In this document: positions 23,966 through 33,959 of the stretch, piece by piece | How the letters are laid out: every line of letters starts with the position of its first letter | Numbering within the stretch: position 1 is the first letter of the stretch | Origin: Ulva prolifera | Taxonomy: Eukaryota; Chlorophyta; Ulvophyceae; Ulvales; Ulvaceae | Assembly (NCBI GenBank): GCA_023078555.1 | Contig: CM041197.1 | Location: 8,526,842-8,590,841 of the forward strand | DNA length: 64,000 nt | Direction: 5' to 3' | The notes under the pieces: generated by a model | The model's database searches: none | What the model saw: only the letters and a program-made list of their open reading frames with translations | Told to the model about the DNA's origin: nothing | Translations under genes and position numbers: made by a program

Positions 23966-24373
23966 ATGGAAGTTGACCCTGTGCTCGATGGTGTGCAAGA
24001 GGCTGCAGAAGAACAGGACAAGGTCGTCAAGCTCCGTTTCTGCCCAGAAACGAATGACCTGATGTACCCGCAGGCCACAGAGGAAACCGGCGTGAAGAAG
24101 CTTTCGTACATATCAAAGTCATCTGATCATGTCGAATGGCCTGAGCCGGCGGACTGGTGCGTGTACCGACGGAACGTGAAGCACACAGCCAAGGACAAGA
24201 GCGTCGTCCTGACTGACGTCCGAAGCGATCCAACTCTTCCGAGAGAAACAAACGTAGAGTGCCCGAATTGCAGACATAATGAAGCAGTGATCTTCTGCAA
24301 CAGCTCCGAGAGGGGGATGACGCTGTACCTGAACTGCGTGAGTTGCGAACACAGATGGAAGGAAGCCGTATGA
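23966..24373 (+). CDS. RNA polymerase II subunit RPB9
   Basis: A single-exon reading of 135 residues. The start was chosen at MEVDPVLDGV because the frame upstream is uncharacteristic, though it stays open to 23831. RPB9 sits at the jaw of Pol II and affects start-site selection, proofreading and TFIIS response. The hallmark SDPTLPR is at 87-93. The C-terminal zinc ribbon is intact: Cys99, Cys102, Cys124 and Cys127 (ECPNC and LNCVSC) with MTLYL between. It lacks the acidic TFIIS-type catalytic pair, as expected for RPB9 rather than RPA12 or RPC11. The N-terminal ribbon is aberrant: RFCPETNDLMYP keeps only the first Cys, and the second pair is replaced (YISKSSDH). Length is close to the usual 110-125. 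Confidence 0.93.
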   Translation: MEVDPVLDGVQEAAEEQDKVVKLRFCPETNDLMYPQATEETGVKKLSYISKSSDHVEWPEPADWCVYRRNVKHTAKDKSVVLTDVRSDPTLPRETNVECPNCRHNEAVIFCNSSERGMTLYLNCVSCEHRWKEAV

Positions 24374-24449
24374 GCGATAGAGTGTCTGTTGCATCGGGCC
24401 CGGTTCAATGTTTGTATGAGAATGCGCAGCTTTCCACACTTGCTAATTC

Positions 24450-24454
24450 TGTAA
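24450..24454 (+). terminator. Possible TGTAA polyadenylation signal of RPB9
   Basis: TGTAA lies 77 bp after the RPB9 stop. This pentamer is the usual signal in green algae. Whether this organism uses it is an assumption. Confidence 0.3.
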
Positions 24455-26098
24455 CTGACGAACAGAATTTGTCAATGAGTCTCGTGTTGCTGTCGTAAAA
24501 GCTCGGTGGTCATCATGTACCAGGTCAACCCACATGACTAAGACACACAAGGTTATTGAAAGACAATCACGGCTCAGTGTGTCAATCTCTGAAATCCAGC
24601 ACTGGCGATGCATGAATTCATATGAACTTAGGCAGTGCTCCATAACTCCACAAATTGTCACCCAACAGTTTCGGGCAATGTATCAGCAAAACCTGTATAC
24701 AATACCCTTACATACATAAAGACATCGCATCTCGCTGACCACATCTTAGGCAGTGTGCTGCACCAAACAGGCTGTTAGCAACCACCTCATTGCCAGCAAT
24801 CACTGCTTCGCTACCATGTAAATCACCCACCTACCTCATCGTGTACGCACGTCATCATAGACTTCTCACCATCTGCAGCTGCGGTGACATGTCACCATGC
24901 ACCCGTGGCAAAGTAAAATCCCCAACCACGTCCACACATCTGTGGTGGCATGTAAAGGCCTCACATCATCGCCATATCCTACCGTCAGACATCCATTCCA
25001 TCCCATCATTCTGCAAGGTCCCACCAGCTGTTCATCTTCTCACACTGTCCACATCTCACCGCCCACCCCCCGTCCCACTGATCCATCGCACGGCCGTGCT
25101 GTAGGAACTGCACAGCCGCGGCGGCAGCGGCGGCCATGTATTCTCACCTCACCCCCTCGACCCCCACCACACACACACACACACATCAGCACCCTGGGCG
25201 CAGCCGCACGCAGTCAGATCCCTCCCATCCTCTCCGCGACGCCCCCCACCCCCCATCCCCCCACCAACCATCTACTACATTCTGTTTTGCCACGGGGATC
25301 CTCTGAAGGCATGCCAGCGCCCTGCCGCACACCGCGCTGCCCAGCAGGCACAGCGCAGGGCGTGCAAGCATGACTCAGCACAGCGTTTGCCGGCACAGCA
25401 CAGCGCACCCCACACCCGGCCCAGCAGACTGCTTCAAGCCGGGGTCACTTTTCATCACACTTGTCGCCACGGCGGCCGTTTTCACCATCTCGACAGTCCC
25501 GCTGCTCCACTCCCGCACACTCAGGCAGAGATTGTGCCAGGGAGTGGCGCCCACACGGCACCCTGCCCGAGCTGGAAGGCATAATCAAAACAGTGCCGTA
25601 TGCAGGTATTCACATTGAGAGGGGGCCTCATGGGCGCAGCTGCGGGAGCGCCCGGGATTCCCGGACCCCCTGCCCAAGACCACCGTCCGGCTGCCCTTCT
25701 TCGCCGCAGCGGAGCCTCTGGCGCCGGGGTGACGTAGTGCATGCGAGTCATGACCGGCTTCAACATTCCGGCAACTGGCATGCCCACGTGCCCGAGGCGA
25801 ATACACTCACGCCAGGCAGCGGACCCGGGCACAGCATGCCACCGGGGGGTGCCGCACTGGGGCTTGGCTACACATGCATGATATGCATGCATATGCACGA
25901 TCCTTGCATCGCACCATGCCACGCTCATCGACCACTCCTCTGACCTGAATCATTGCTTTTGTGCTCGCGCTGCCGGGTGTTCGAGAGCCGGCAGCCAGAC
26001 CAGACGGAGCATGCATGTTTTCTCCACGCAGCACATATACGCATGGCGCCGGAGCAGCTTAGAGGCCTCCCGCGGCGATTGTCCGCTGCAGCAGGACG
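24455..26098. other. No supported gene
   Basis: Intergenic between the convergent RPB9 and the 26.1-31.1 kb gene. 25020-25300 is C-rich with a (CA)n run near 25170-25185. No convincing exon. Confidence 0.45.
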
Positions 26099-29000
26099 CT
26101 AGCCCGTTGGGGGCTTGGGCCAGGATCCTCCAGGTTGCGCCTGTGTGAGGTTCACGGCTACGGCGCCGCCGGTGGCCACCGGCGGCGTGCCAGACCCCAT
26201 GAACGCCGGCGCCTGGGGTTGCGGCTCCACATGCCGCACGAGGTGCTTGCAGGCATCCTCCACTTCAAAGCGCACCGCAAGGAACCGCAGCATGTCCACA
26301 GGTGGCAACAGGGCCTGCACGCAGCTCCACCATCTCCCCAGCGCCCACAGGTCGCCACAACACCACACCCAAACATCACACGCCCCCTGTGTGTCATCAC
26401 ACGTCCGTGGGTGTTGCTTCGTCACAAGCACACGGTCACTCGGCACAGGTCCTACCGCCGTGACCCCGCACCACCCATGCACGGCACTGAGTGCTTGGGT
26501 CCGCAGGGTGCAGGGTCCGCGGCGTGCACGCTGTGCTGCGTGCTGTGGGGGGCCAGCCGCACCTGGAGCTGCTGCAGCGCGACGGAACGGAACTCCTCGT
26601 TCTGCCGCAGAGCCTGCACGCACTGTGTCAGCAGCGTTGCACTGGCCTGCTGCGGCACCGCCTGTGGCGCCGGCGCGGCGAGCGGCATTATGTGTGCATA
26701 CGCGCCGCCGCCGCCGCCGTCGGCCCCCGAGGCTGCCCCGGCGGCGCCAGCGCCATCTGGGGGCAGCCCGGCCGATGCGGCAGCGGCGGAGCGTGGGTCC
26801 GCGCCGCTGCCACCGCCTCCGCTATCACCCGGGAGTGCATCTGCTGTGCCTGGGGATTTGCTCTTGAGGATGACGACACTGTTGCCGTCCGGTGCCGGTG
26901 CGAGCTGCAGGGACTGTTGAAGCAGGTGGCTCACATTTTCTGACGCTGCACACATGCATGAGCATCAGGCATCAGGCGTGCCTACACGTCCGTGCGGCTG
27001 CACCCGCTGCGCCGCCTGTGGCAACACTTCCGACCCTCACGTGACGCGGGAAGACCCACGCCCCGGCGGAGACCAGGACACGAACAAGCCACAGGCGGCA
27101 GAGCCGGCCTGTTGCCGATGTGGCATTGCCTGCTCTGAAGGGGTTTATACGTGACACAGATAAACTGGGATGAGATACTGAAAAGTGGGACACCCCTGAA
27201 TGACACATGGGCTGCTGCGGCGATAGCAGTGGTGCAGCAGCCCGTACACCGCTGCGGCTCGTCCCGCACCGTGACCGAGCACACCCCTAACGGCACGCAA
27301 ATGCAGCACCCTGGCAGGAGCGCCCCTGTGGCCACCAGCGCACCTGTGCTGCGCATCGTCGCGTGCAGGCTCTCCAGCTGCTCCTCAAGCTGCCGCTCAT
27401 GCATGCGCCACCGCACGAGCAGCTCGCGGCAGTTCTCGAACGGCTGCGGCGCGAGGTTCGCGCCATCCGTTGAGAGGAAGGACTGCATCCACTGCGAGAG
27501 CGGCATGTCGCCGACGATCGCCTGGAGGGCCGGGTGCGTGGATGAGAGGTGGCTACCGGTGAGCAGCGCCCGTGCGCGTGGCTGAGAGTACACCCGGCCA
27601 CGCAGCTGGTGCACCCGGTTGTAGGTTGCCTGTAAAGCGGCCCCAATCAATCAATGCAGCAGCCAATGCGGCGGACCCTACTTCCTGTTGCAAACGCGGG
27701 CACGGCATTCAAAGCAGTTGTGGAGCAGCATGCATGGCGCCTGCAAGGACCCGGGTGGCAGGCCAGGGTGGGGCACGGGGTTTGTTGCATCTGCGGGCGG
27801 AGGTGTCATGCGGCATGACTCCCGACATGAATGGGTGGACGGGGGTGGGGGGGGGGGGGGAGTTATGCGGTAAGTTCGGGGAGCAGCCAGTCCCACACAG
27901 CCTGGTGCACCGCTGCAGCCACGGGCACTGCTTGAGGAGTGTTGACTGCTGGCATGTAGCCAGGCATGAGGTGTTGATGTTGGGGGAGAGAGGGGCATGT
28001 GTGGCGTTCGCAGGCTTGGGCATGTGTGGGCAGCAAGCGGGGACACTCCCAACATCTGGAGCTGTGATGCTATTGCTACCTCCCTCTGGCCCTGTGGCCC
28101 AATTGCTACCCCCCCCATCACTGTTGCAAAAAAAAAAAACCCACACAGACACACAGACAGACACAATGTTTACAAAGGAAACCGCATGTTGCATGACACA
28201 CGCGCATCATGCAGCAGAATACACACACATCTGCTAGACAAACATCTGCGAGCGCGTAACGGTCGTACACGACCACCTCGCTTAGCACAGGAGGAGGCCC
28301 TGTGAGTTGCGTGCGGTCGTGGGGGGGGGGGGGGGGGGGGGGGGCAGGTGGTTCACCCCTTCGGCATATGATATTCCGTTAACTCGGAGTTGTCAATGTC
28401 CAAAAAATACGGCTCAGTAAATTCAGATTTACTTTACTTTTACTTTACGTCATGCTTTGTGAGTCTGGATTGTTGGTCGTGACGCTGTCTACTGCGATTG
28501 GAACTGCTGCGGAGCCTGTGCGAGACATGCGGGCCAGCATCTCAGCGAACGTGCAGGGTTCTGATCTCACTACACAGCAAGCTGAACATGGCCGTTCGAT
28601 GCCGGCGCGATGCTACTGTGTCGGTTCAGAATGCCGCATGACTGACAACACTGCTGCCACGGCGTGCACGAGTAGCTGGTCCCCATATGGTGCAGCCGCG
28701 AGGCTGGGCAAGCAGACAATCTCTGAGGTAGCTTGTGACGGACTACTGCTGCGATGCTGATGACTTACTCCGCAGCACACGTCGCGACCGCTCAACTTCA
28801 GCTATGCCGACGGTCCAGCGGCGAGGGCGAACTTCGTGCCTGCCGTCTGCTCTACGAGGCAAGCAAGCTTATCGTGCGAGTCCTCGTGGCCGCGTTATGC
28901 GCCGTGACGGAACATGGTGGCGCACCATGGCGAGTGATCCCGGCTGTTTGCTCCGCATGCATGGGCACAGGCCGGAAGCTGCGGCGGCATGGCGCCAACG

Positions 29001-31089
29001 AGGGAACTACTTTGAGAAGCTTCAGGCATGCTACTGAGCAGGCGCACACAATTGCCTGCGCCTTGCTGACGAATGGGCGAATCTGGCAAGTGCAATGGAT
29101 CAGCAAGGACATGCCTGACGGTTCAGTGACGCGGCCCCGACGCTTCAGATCACATAAGGCGTAAAGAACGGTTGGCCAACGGGCGCAACGGCTGTGCCGG
29201 CACTAGTCATGGCTTGCCACGTCCGCGTCGAGGTTATGTAATCATCAGTATCGATCCGAACCAGGTGTAACGCCCCGATCAGGCAGTCGACAATAGGCGC
29301 CGCTCTAGGCGCATTTTCGACGGACGGATGCGCACACAAGATTTACCCACATGTCGCCGCAGAAGGGAAGCTGACGCCGCTGCGTCGACCGGACAAACTC
29401 AAAATTGTGTACACAGATGCCGTCGGATACGCAGGTTGTGCACAAAATAATTTTGTTTGTCCCGGGCTGTCAGGACCACTCGAAATTTCACATCGAAGTA
29501 CCCGCTCTGACTTTTCAATTTGCCCGGGGTGTCAGGGCCACTTTTTTTGGTGCGCGGAGTGTGGGGCTCCTCGCAAACGCGCGGCTTACGCCGCGCATTC
29601 TCTCGTCGCTTACCGTGCACGGAAGAAATTTATCACATGCAAGAGCACTCGGAAGAAAGCAAAATGCATATGCTTAAACCTAAACCAAATCAACGCGCGG
29701 TGCATCGTCGAGCTCCGCCTGTTGCCCAGACATGAATGCCGTGAAGGCGCTGTACGCAGCACATGTGCACAAAGCAGGCCACGGACGGGCCAGATCACAG
29801 GATGGCAGTGGCGCATATGCATGGCGTACATGCATATCAGTGCGGTGAGGAGGGGGCGCACGATGCACTCGTTGCAGGCTTCGGTGGCCACGCGGAAGTC
29901 CACCGGGTTGCTGACGAGGATGTTGCGCATGCGGCTGCTGCAGTGGGCCAGCTGCTGCAGCGCCTGCGACAGCGCCGCGGGGAACTCCGGGGTCTGCTCG
30001 AGCAGCGCACGGAACCCTGAGTACCTGCTGCTGGTGCACAAACCCTGCACACACGTCCGACTGCAACACCATCTACTGAGAACCGTGATCGCTTTCTCAT
30101 GTATTAATACGCCATGGGGGAGGGGCGGTTGGGACCACCAACGCGCTGTGGTGACCTCGGGCCTCACACACGCATCCTCCGCCACTGAGCGGTTCGCCGA
30201 GCATGGCGCCGCCGCCTGCCACAGCGCGCAGCATGGCGCCATCTTTCGAAGCCACCGTGTGGAAGCAGTAGCATGCGACTGGCAACTGCCGCGGTGCCGG
30301 GCGAGTGCATGCAGACGCCTGTGCTGCAGATGCTTGCAGCGCTCACCGTCCAGAAGACCATCAAGCACGTGGCCGCACCTGCATGCGCCTAATGGCTGCC
30401 TCCAGTGCCTGAGCCTCAGCATGAAGCTCATTCAGAACATTCCGACGCTTTGAGCGCGGCCCTCCGTCCAGCCCGTCGCCGGAGGTCACCGCCCCACCAT
30501 CCGCTCTCGCCGCGGCGCCAAAGCCCCCGTAGCCATCTCCCTCCGCCGATCCGTCGTCGCCGCCGCCTGCTGCTGCCGCGTGTTGCAGATCCGCAAACCG
30601 AACCGCTTCGGAGAAGCTGCCCGCGATTGCCGAGAGGACCGCGAGGGCATCGGACGACCCCTCTGGCCGCCGCTCCGGCCCCTCCGCAGGGGACCGGTCG
30701 GAGGTCTGCTGCGGGGAGGCCGGAGCGGCGGACCCCTCCACCCCTGCGTCCCCCCGCAAGCTGCTGCTGAGCGGGTCCGGCTGCACCGCCGCGGCGCCCG
30801 CAACGCGCCGCACGTGCCGCTCCTGGGATGCGTCATACCCTCCGGACTGCGCCGAGCCCGGCGCGGCGGGCTTCAGGGGTGCGGCCGCGTCCTGCCGTGG
30901 CGGCGCTGGCAGTGGCTCCGAGGTGGTGAACGGCGCGGGGGCCCCCGAGGTGGCGGGGGCCTCTGGCAGGCCTGCTGCGGCGATGGAGCCTGGGAGGGCG
31001 GGGTCTGTGCTTGCGGGCCAGGGGGCCGGAGAAGTCCTTGAGGTCTCCCGGGGGTTGGACCCAGATGCGGCCGTGAGCTCTTCGGCCAT
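26099..31089 (-). CDS. Unknown five-exon protein, 592 residues
   Basis: Minus-strand exons 31089-30379, 30044-29862, 27629-27344, 26945-26563 and 26314-26099. All four donors start GTGCG, acceptors end AG, every phase agrees, and the total is exactly 593 codons including stop. Exon 1 (1-237) is Pro/Ala/Gly/Ser-rich and probably disordered. It ends in a basic then heptad-like segment (SKRRNVLNELHAEAQALEAA). Exons 2 and 3 are mostly helical (FRALLEQTPEFPAALSQAL; ENCRELLVRWRMHERQLEEQ) with coiled-coil potential around 375-392. Exon 4 has a Gly/Ala-rich linker, then LLTQCVQALRQNEEF. Exon 5 begins ALLPPVDMLRFLAVRFEVED and ends disordered. No family recognised; a scaffold or nuclear regulatory protein is a guess. 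Intron 2 is 2.2 kb and holds a SINE-like copy. Confidence 0.65.
28271..28448 (+). repeat. SINE-like repeat with internal poly-G, within an intron
   Basis: Starts GACCACCTCGCTTAGCACAG and ends with the TTTACTTTACTTTTACTTTAC-type tail. The usual CTGAGGGGGTTTCC region is replaced by a run of 24 G (28321-28344). It lies antisense to the host gene, inside intron 2. Confidence 0.85.
29400..29700 (+). pseudogene. Possible Cys-rich zinc-finger relic
   Basis: Within intron 2 of the minus-strand gene. One frame reads CPGCQGHFFWCAECGAPRKR. A preceding similar block reads CPGCQDHSKFH only after a frame change. The DNA block CCCGGG(C/G)TGTCAGG(A/G)CCACT occurs at 29460 and 29522. This looks like a duplicated, frameshifted Cys-motif region, perhaps from a mobile element. 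It could also be coincidence. Confidence 0.25.
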
Positions 31090-32442
31090 TCGGGTCCGCT
31101 GCTACGCCGCCTCTGTGCCTCTGTGCTGTGGTACGGCAATGCGTGTCCGTGTCTGTTCGTCTGCTGGCCGTTGTCACCTGCACTCGAGTGCCCTCTGACG
31201 TCAGCAGCAGCTGGCATATTGTCAGAGGGTTGTCAATTTGTGTGTCGCAATCATGAGAGTGGGAGAGACTGGGCACCGGCATACTTCTGACTGAGGTAAA
31301 TTACACCTGTAAATTACACCTGTATCGTAGAGACACGCACCACAGCACACAGCAACCAACAAGATAGAATCGAGCGCGCGTAAAGGCAGCCTGATGGCTT
31401 TTCCGATGGCATGCCGCCGCAACTTTGGCAGGGCAGCCTCCAAAAGCCAGCCACATACATGGCCGCGCGAATGAACACTCTGGAGCTGAATTCAGTCCCT
31501 TCAGTTCATGTGCAATCGATGTCAGTGTCTATCAGCTGAGCCTGAAGTGGACGGGGAAAGCATTTTCGGCTGTCTGACAGCTCCAAGATCGTGCAATGGC
31601 CATAACAACGCTTACCTTTTATCTCACATAGTAGCGGGGATACGGCAACCGCGCAGGCATAGCCACACCGTGGTGCAATATTCTAGTGAAAGACTCGACG
31701 AAAGGTCTGTCCCGAGGACAGCACGCGCCCTGCGCGCGCGGCGCGCAGGCCGGTGTTTGTGCCGTCGGAGGGGCTCCAGCGAATGCAGGCCTCGTCTCGA
31801 CGATGCACAGATCAGCCGGGTCCGGGCTGGTACCTGGCACGATGCATCTGTCGGAGCAAAACCTCACGCGATTTGTCAGGTCGCACAACTTCGCCACGAC
31901 AAAATGCTCGGTCGTCCACAGGAATGCGGTGCTCAATCTCACACATCTGCAACCATCGTGGCTGCATGCGCATGTATGACAACATATATTATACACACAT
32001 ATATTATGTATGCAAGGGTAGATTTTCTAGGAAATCTGGAGGCCTCATGAAGGGCTGAGGCCACAGTCCCGCCACTCCGCGTGCTACGTAGCTGTTTGAC
32101 GCAGCATACATGTTTTACAAAAGAGTGAACGGGACAAGACAAAAACTACAAAAGAATTTCATTTGACATGGTACACACATGCGGTCCACAAATGCTGCGT
32201 CAAACACTTCAATTTCTTGTGTTGGACATGTTGTCACAGAAGAGTTACTTAATCTGGTACATAATCTACCAGATACCCATCAGAGACCCCGTTGTCCAGG
32301 GACCACTACAATCTATTCACGTGATACCGCGTAAATGGGCACAGGTGACGATAAACGTTGCGCCCGAGGTGGAAACCCTGATCAGCTGCAGCTGCATCCT
32401 TTTCGGGAACGATTCCGAAGCTCACGAGCGGTGGACCTGGGC

Positions 32443-32468
32443 GGGGGGGGGGGGGGGGGGGGGGGGGG
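32443..32468. repeat. Homopolymer of 26 G
   Basis: Uninterrupted G run on the plus strand. The length may be inexact. Confidence 0.9.
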
Positions 32469-33498
32469 CTGCAGGTGCGTGGCCACGCGGTGCCAGCTGC
32501 TCAGCGCCTGCCGGTGCCGCCTGCGCAGCCGGCACGCTTCCCGACACGCAGCCCGCGGCGGTGTAACGTTGCGACGCCGATGCGGTCACCACGTCAGCGG
32601 CGACACGTCACGGTAGCGTCGCTGCGGGCATCTAGATCCAGCTGCGCTCAGGGCGCATGCGCTGGCCGGCAACACCGAGAAGTGCTAAAACTGGATCAGC
32701 TGTACCAGTGCTGGAGCCCGGTGAGTGGGTCGGGCAGTGACAAAGAACAGCACCCATTTACTCTTCTGTGGCAATATCCAATACTGCGAAGAGCCTGCAG
32801 CATCGGGCGTCACGTGCGATGCGGCCGCACACGAACAGACGAACAATGGACGTAAACGCGGACGCAGAGCGGACGCAGAGCCGTGAATGCCGTCCACATG
32901 TTGCGATGTACAGCAAATTATGGGCGTGTCAGCACCCGCGTTCTGTAACACACGAATGCGCGCAGCCAAAACAAAGTGGGCTCAGCTGGTTTTGATTCAT
33001 CTGCGTCGACCTCGGGCCCCGGCGCGCATGCATCTGACACGATACATAAGGCGTCCGGCGGACGCGCTGCGCGGGCCCCAACATGATGCGCTGGCAACCT
33101 AGAGCTGATACACATCCGGAACATGTAACACGTCAGGTGCGAAGCGCACTGCCGCTGCTCTAATGTCATATGGCACATGCGCCCCCAGGCGACCCCCCCA
33201 GGCGACCCTCCTGCCAAACAACGACACCAACACCAACATCACTGCGGCACAACAATGCAGCTTGCAAGCACCAGCAGAGAGCGCAATTGCCTTAAGGGCA
33301 ATGGTGCGCAATGCCACACTGTGTGCATGCATGTGTGGCCCAGGTACTAACAACAAAGTCTATGTGAACATGGCTGTCTTATGTAACCAGCAGTACCCAT
33401 GAACGATGTTTTTGTATCTGAGTCTAGAGCTACAACAAGCGCCACCAGTGGATCAAGGTAGATGTGGGGCTTGGCCTGTCACGTGGCACATGACTGCA

Positions 33499-33571
33499 CC
33501 ACACCTCCCTCTGTCTTTGTCGAGTCGAGGGAGGGAGGGAGACGAGACGACACAGACAGAGGGAGGTGTGG
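33499..33571. repeat. Hairpin with perfect 18-bp arms
   Basis: CCACACCTCCCTCTGTCT at 33499-33516 is exactly complementary to AGACAGAGGGAGGTGTGG at 33554-33571. Pairing extends inward with mismatches (TTGTCGAGTCG against CGAGACGACAC). The loop is at most 37 bases. Confidence 0.9.
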
Positions 33572-33919
33572 ACTCTATGCACAGGAACAAACAAGAGCAC
33601 ATGAAGGCAGGTACGAAATGATATGCACAAAAGCTTCCATGCAGTAAACTCCATGCAACGGATGATCTGTTGCAGACCATGCTAGACTGACAGGATGAGA
33701 GGGAATGCTGAACCGGGTTGCAGCGCCATACTGGTGTTTTTCAACACCACCACCTAGTCCGCAAAAGATCAGCACTTGAGGGTGCCCACACGTGCACCAA
33801 ACGGACCAAACGGACGGACGAAGTGACGCCGTGAGACATCAGTGAGACATCAGATGTACACTCATCATGGGAACACTGACCATGGCGTCAAGCAGCTAGA
33901 AGAGATGCTCCGCCCGGAC

Positions 33920-33959
33920 GAGAGGGATGAGAGGGATGAGAGGGATGAGAGGGAAGAGA
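33920..33959. repeat. 10-bp tandem repeat
   Basis: GAGAGGGATG is repeated about four times. Confidence 0.85.

Noticed and set aside
29407-30453. 348-codon plus ORF taken as one gene
   Set aside because: Its second half is antisense to a phase-consistent exon of the minus-strand gene; only the Cys-motif part is kept as a weak candidate.
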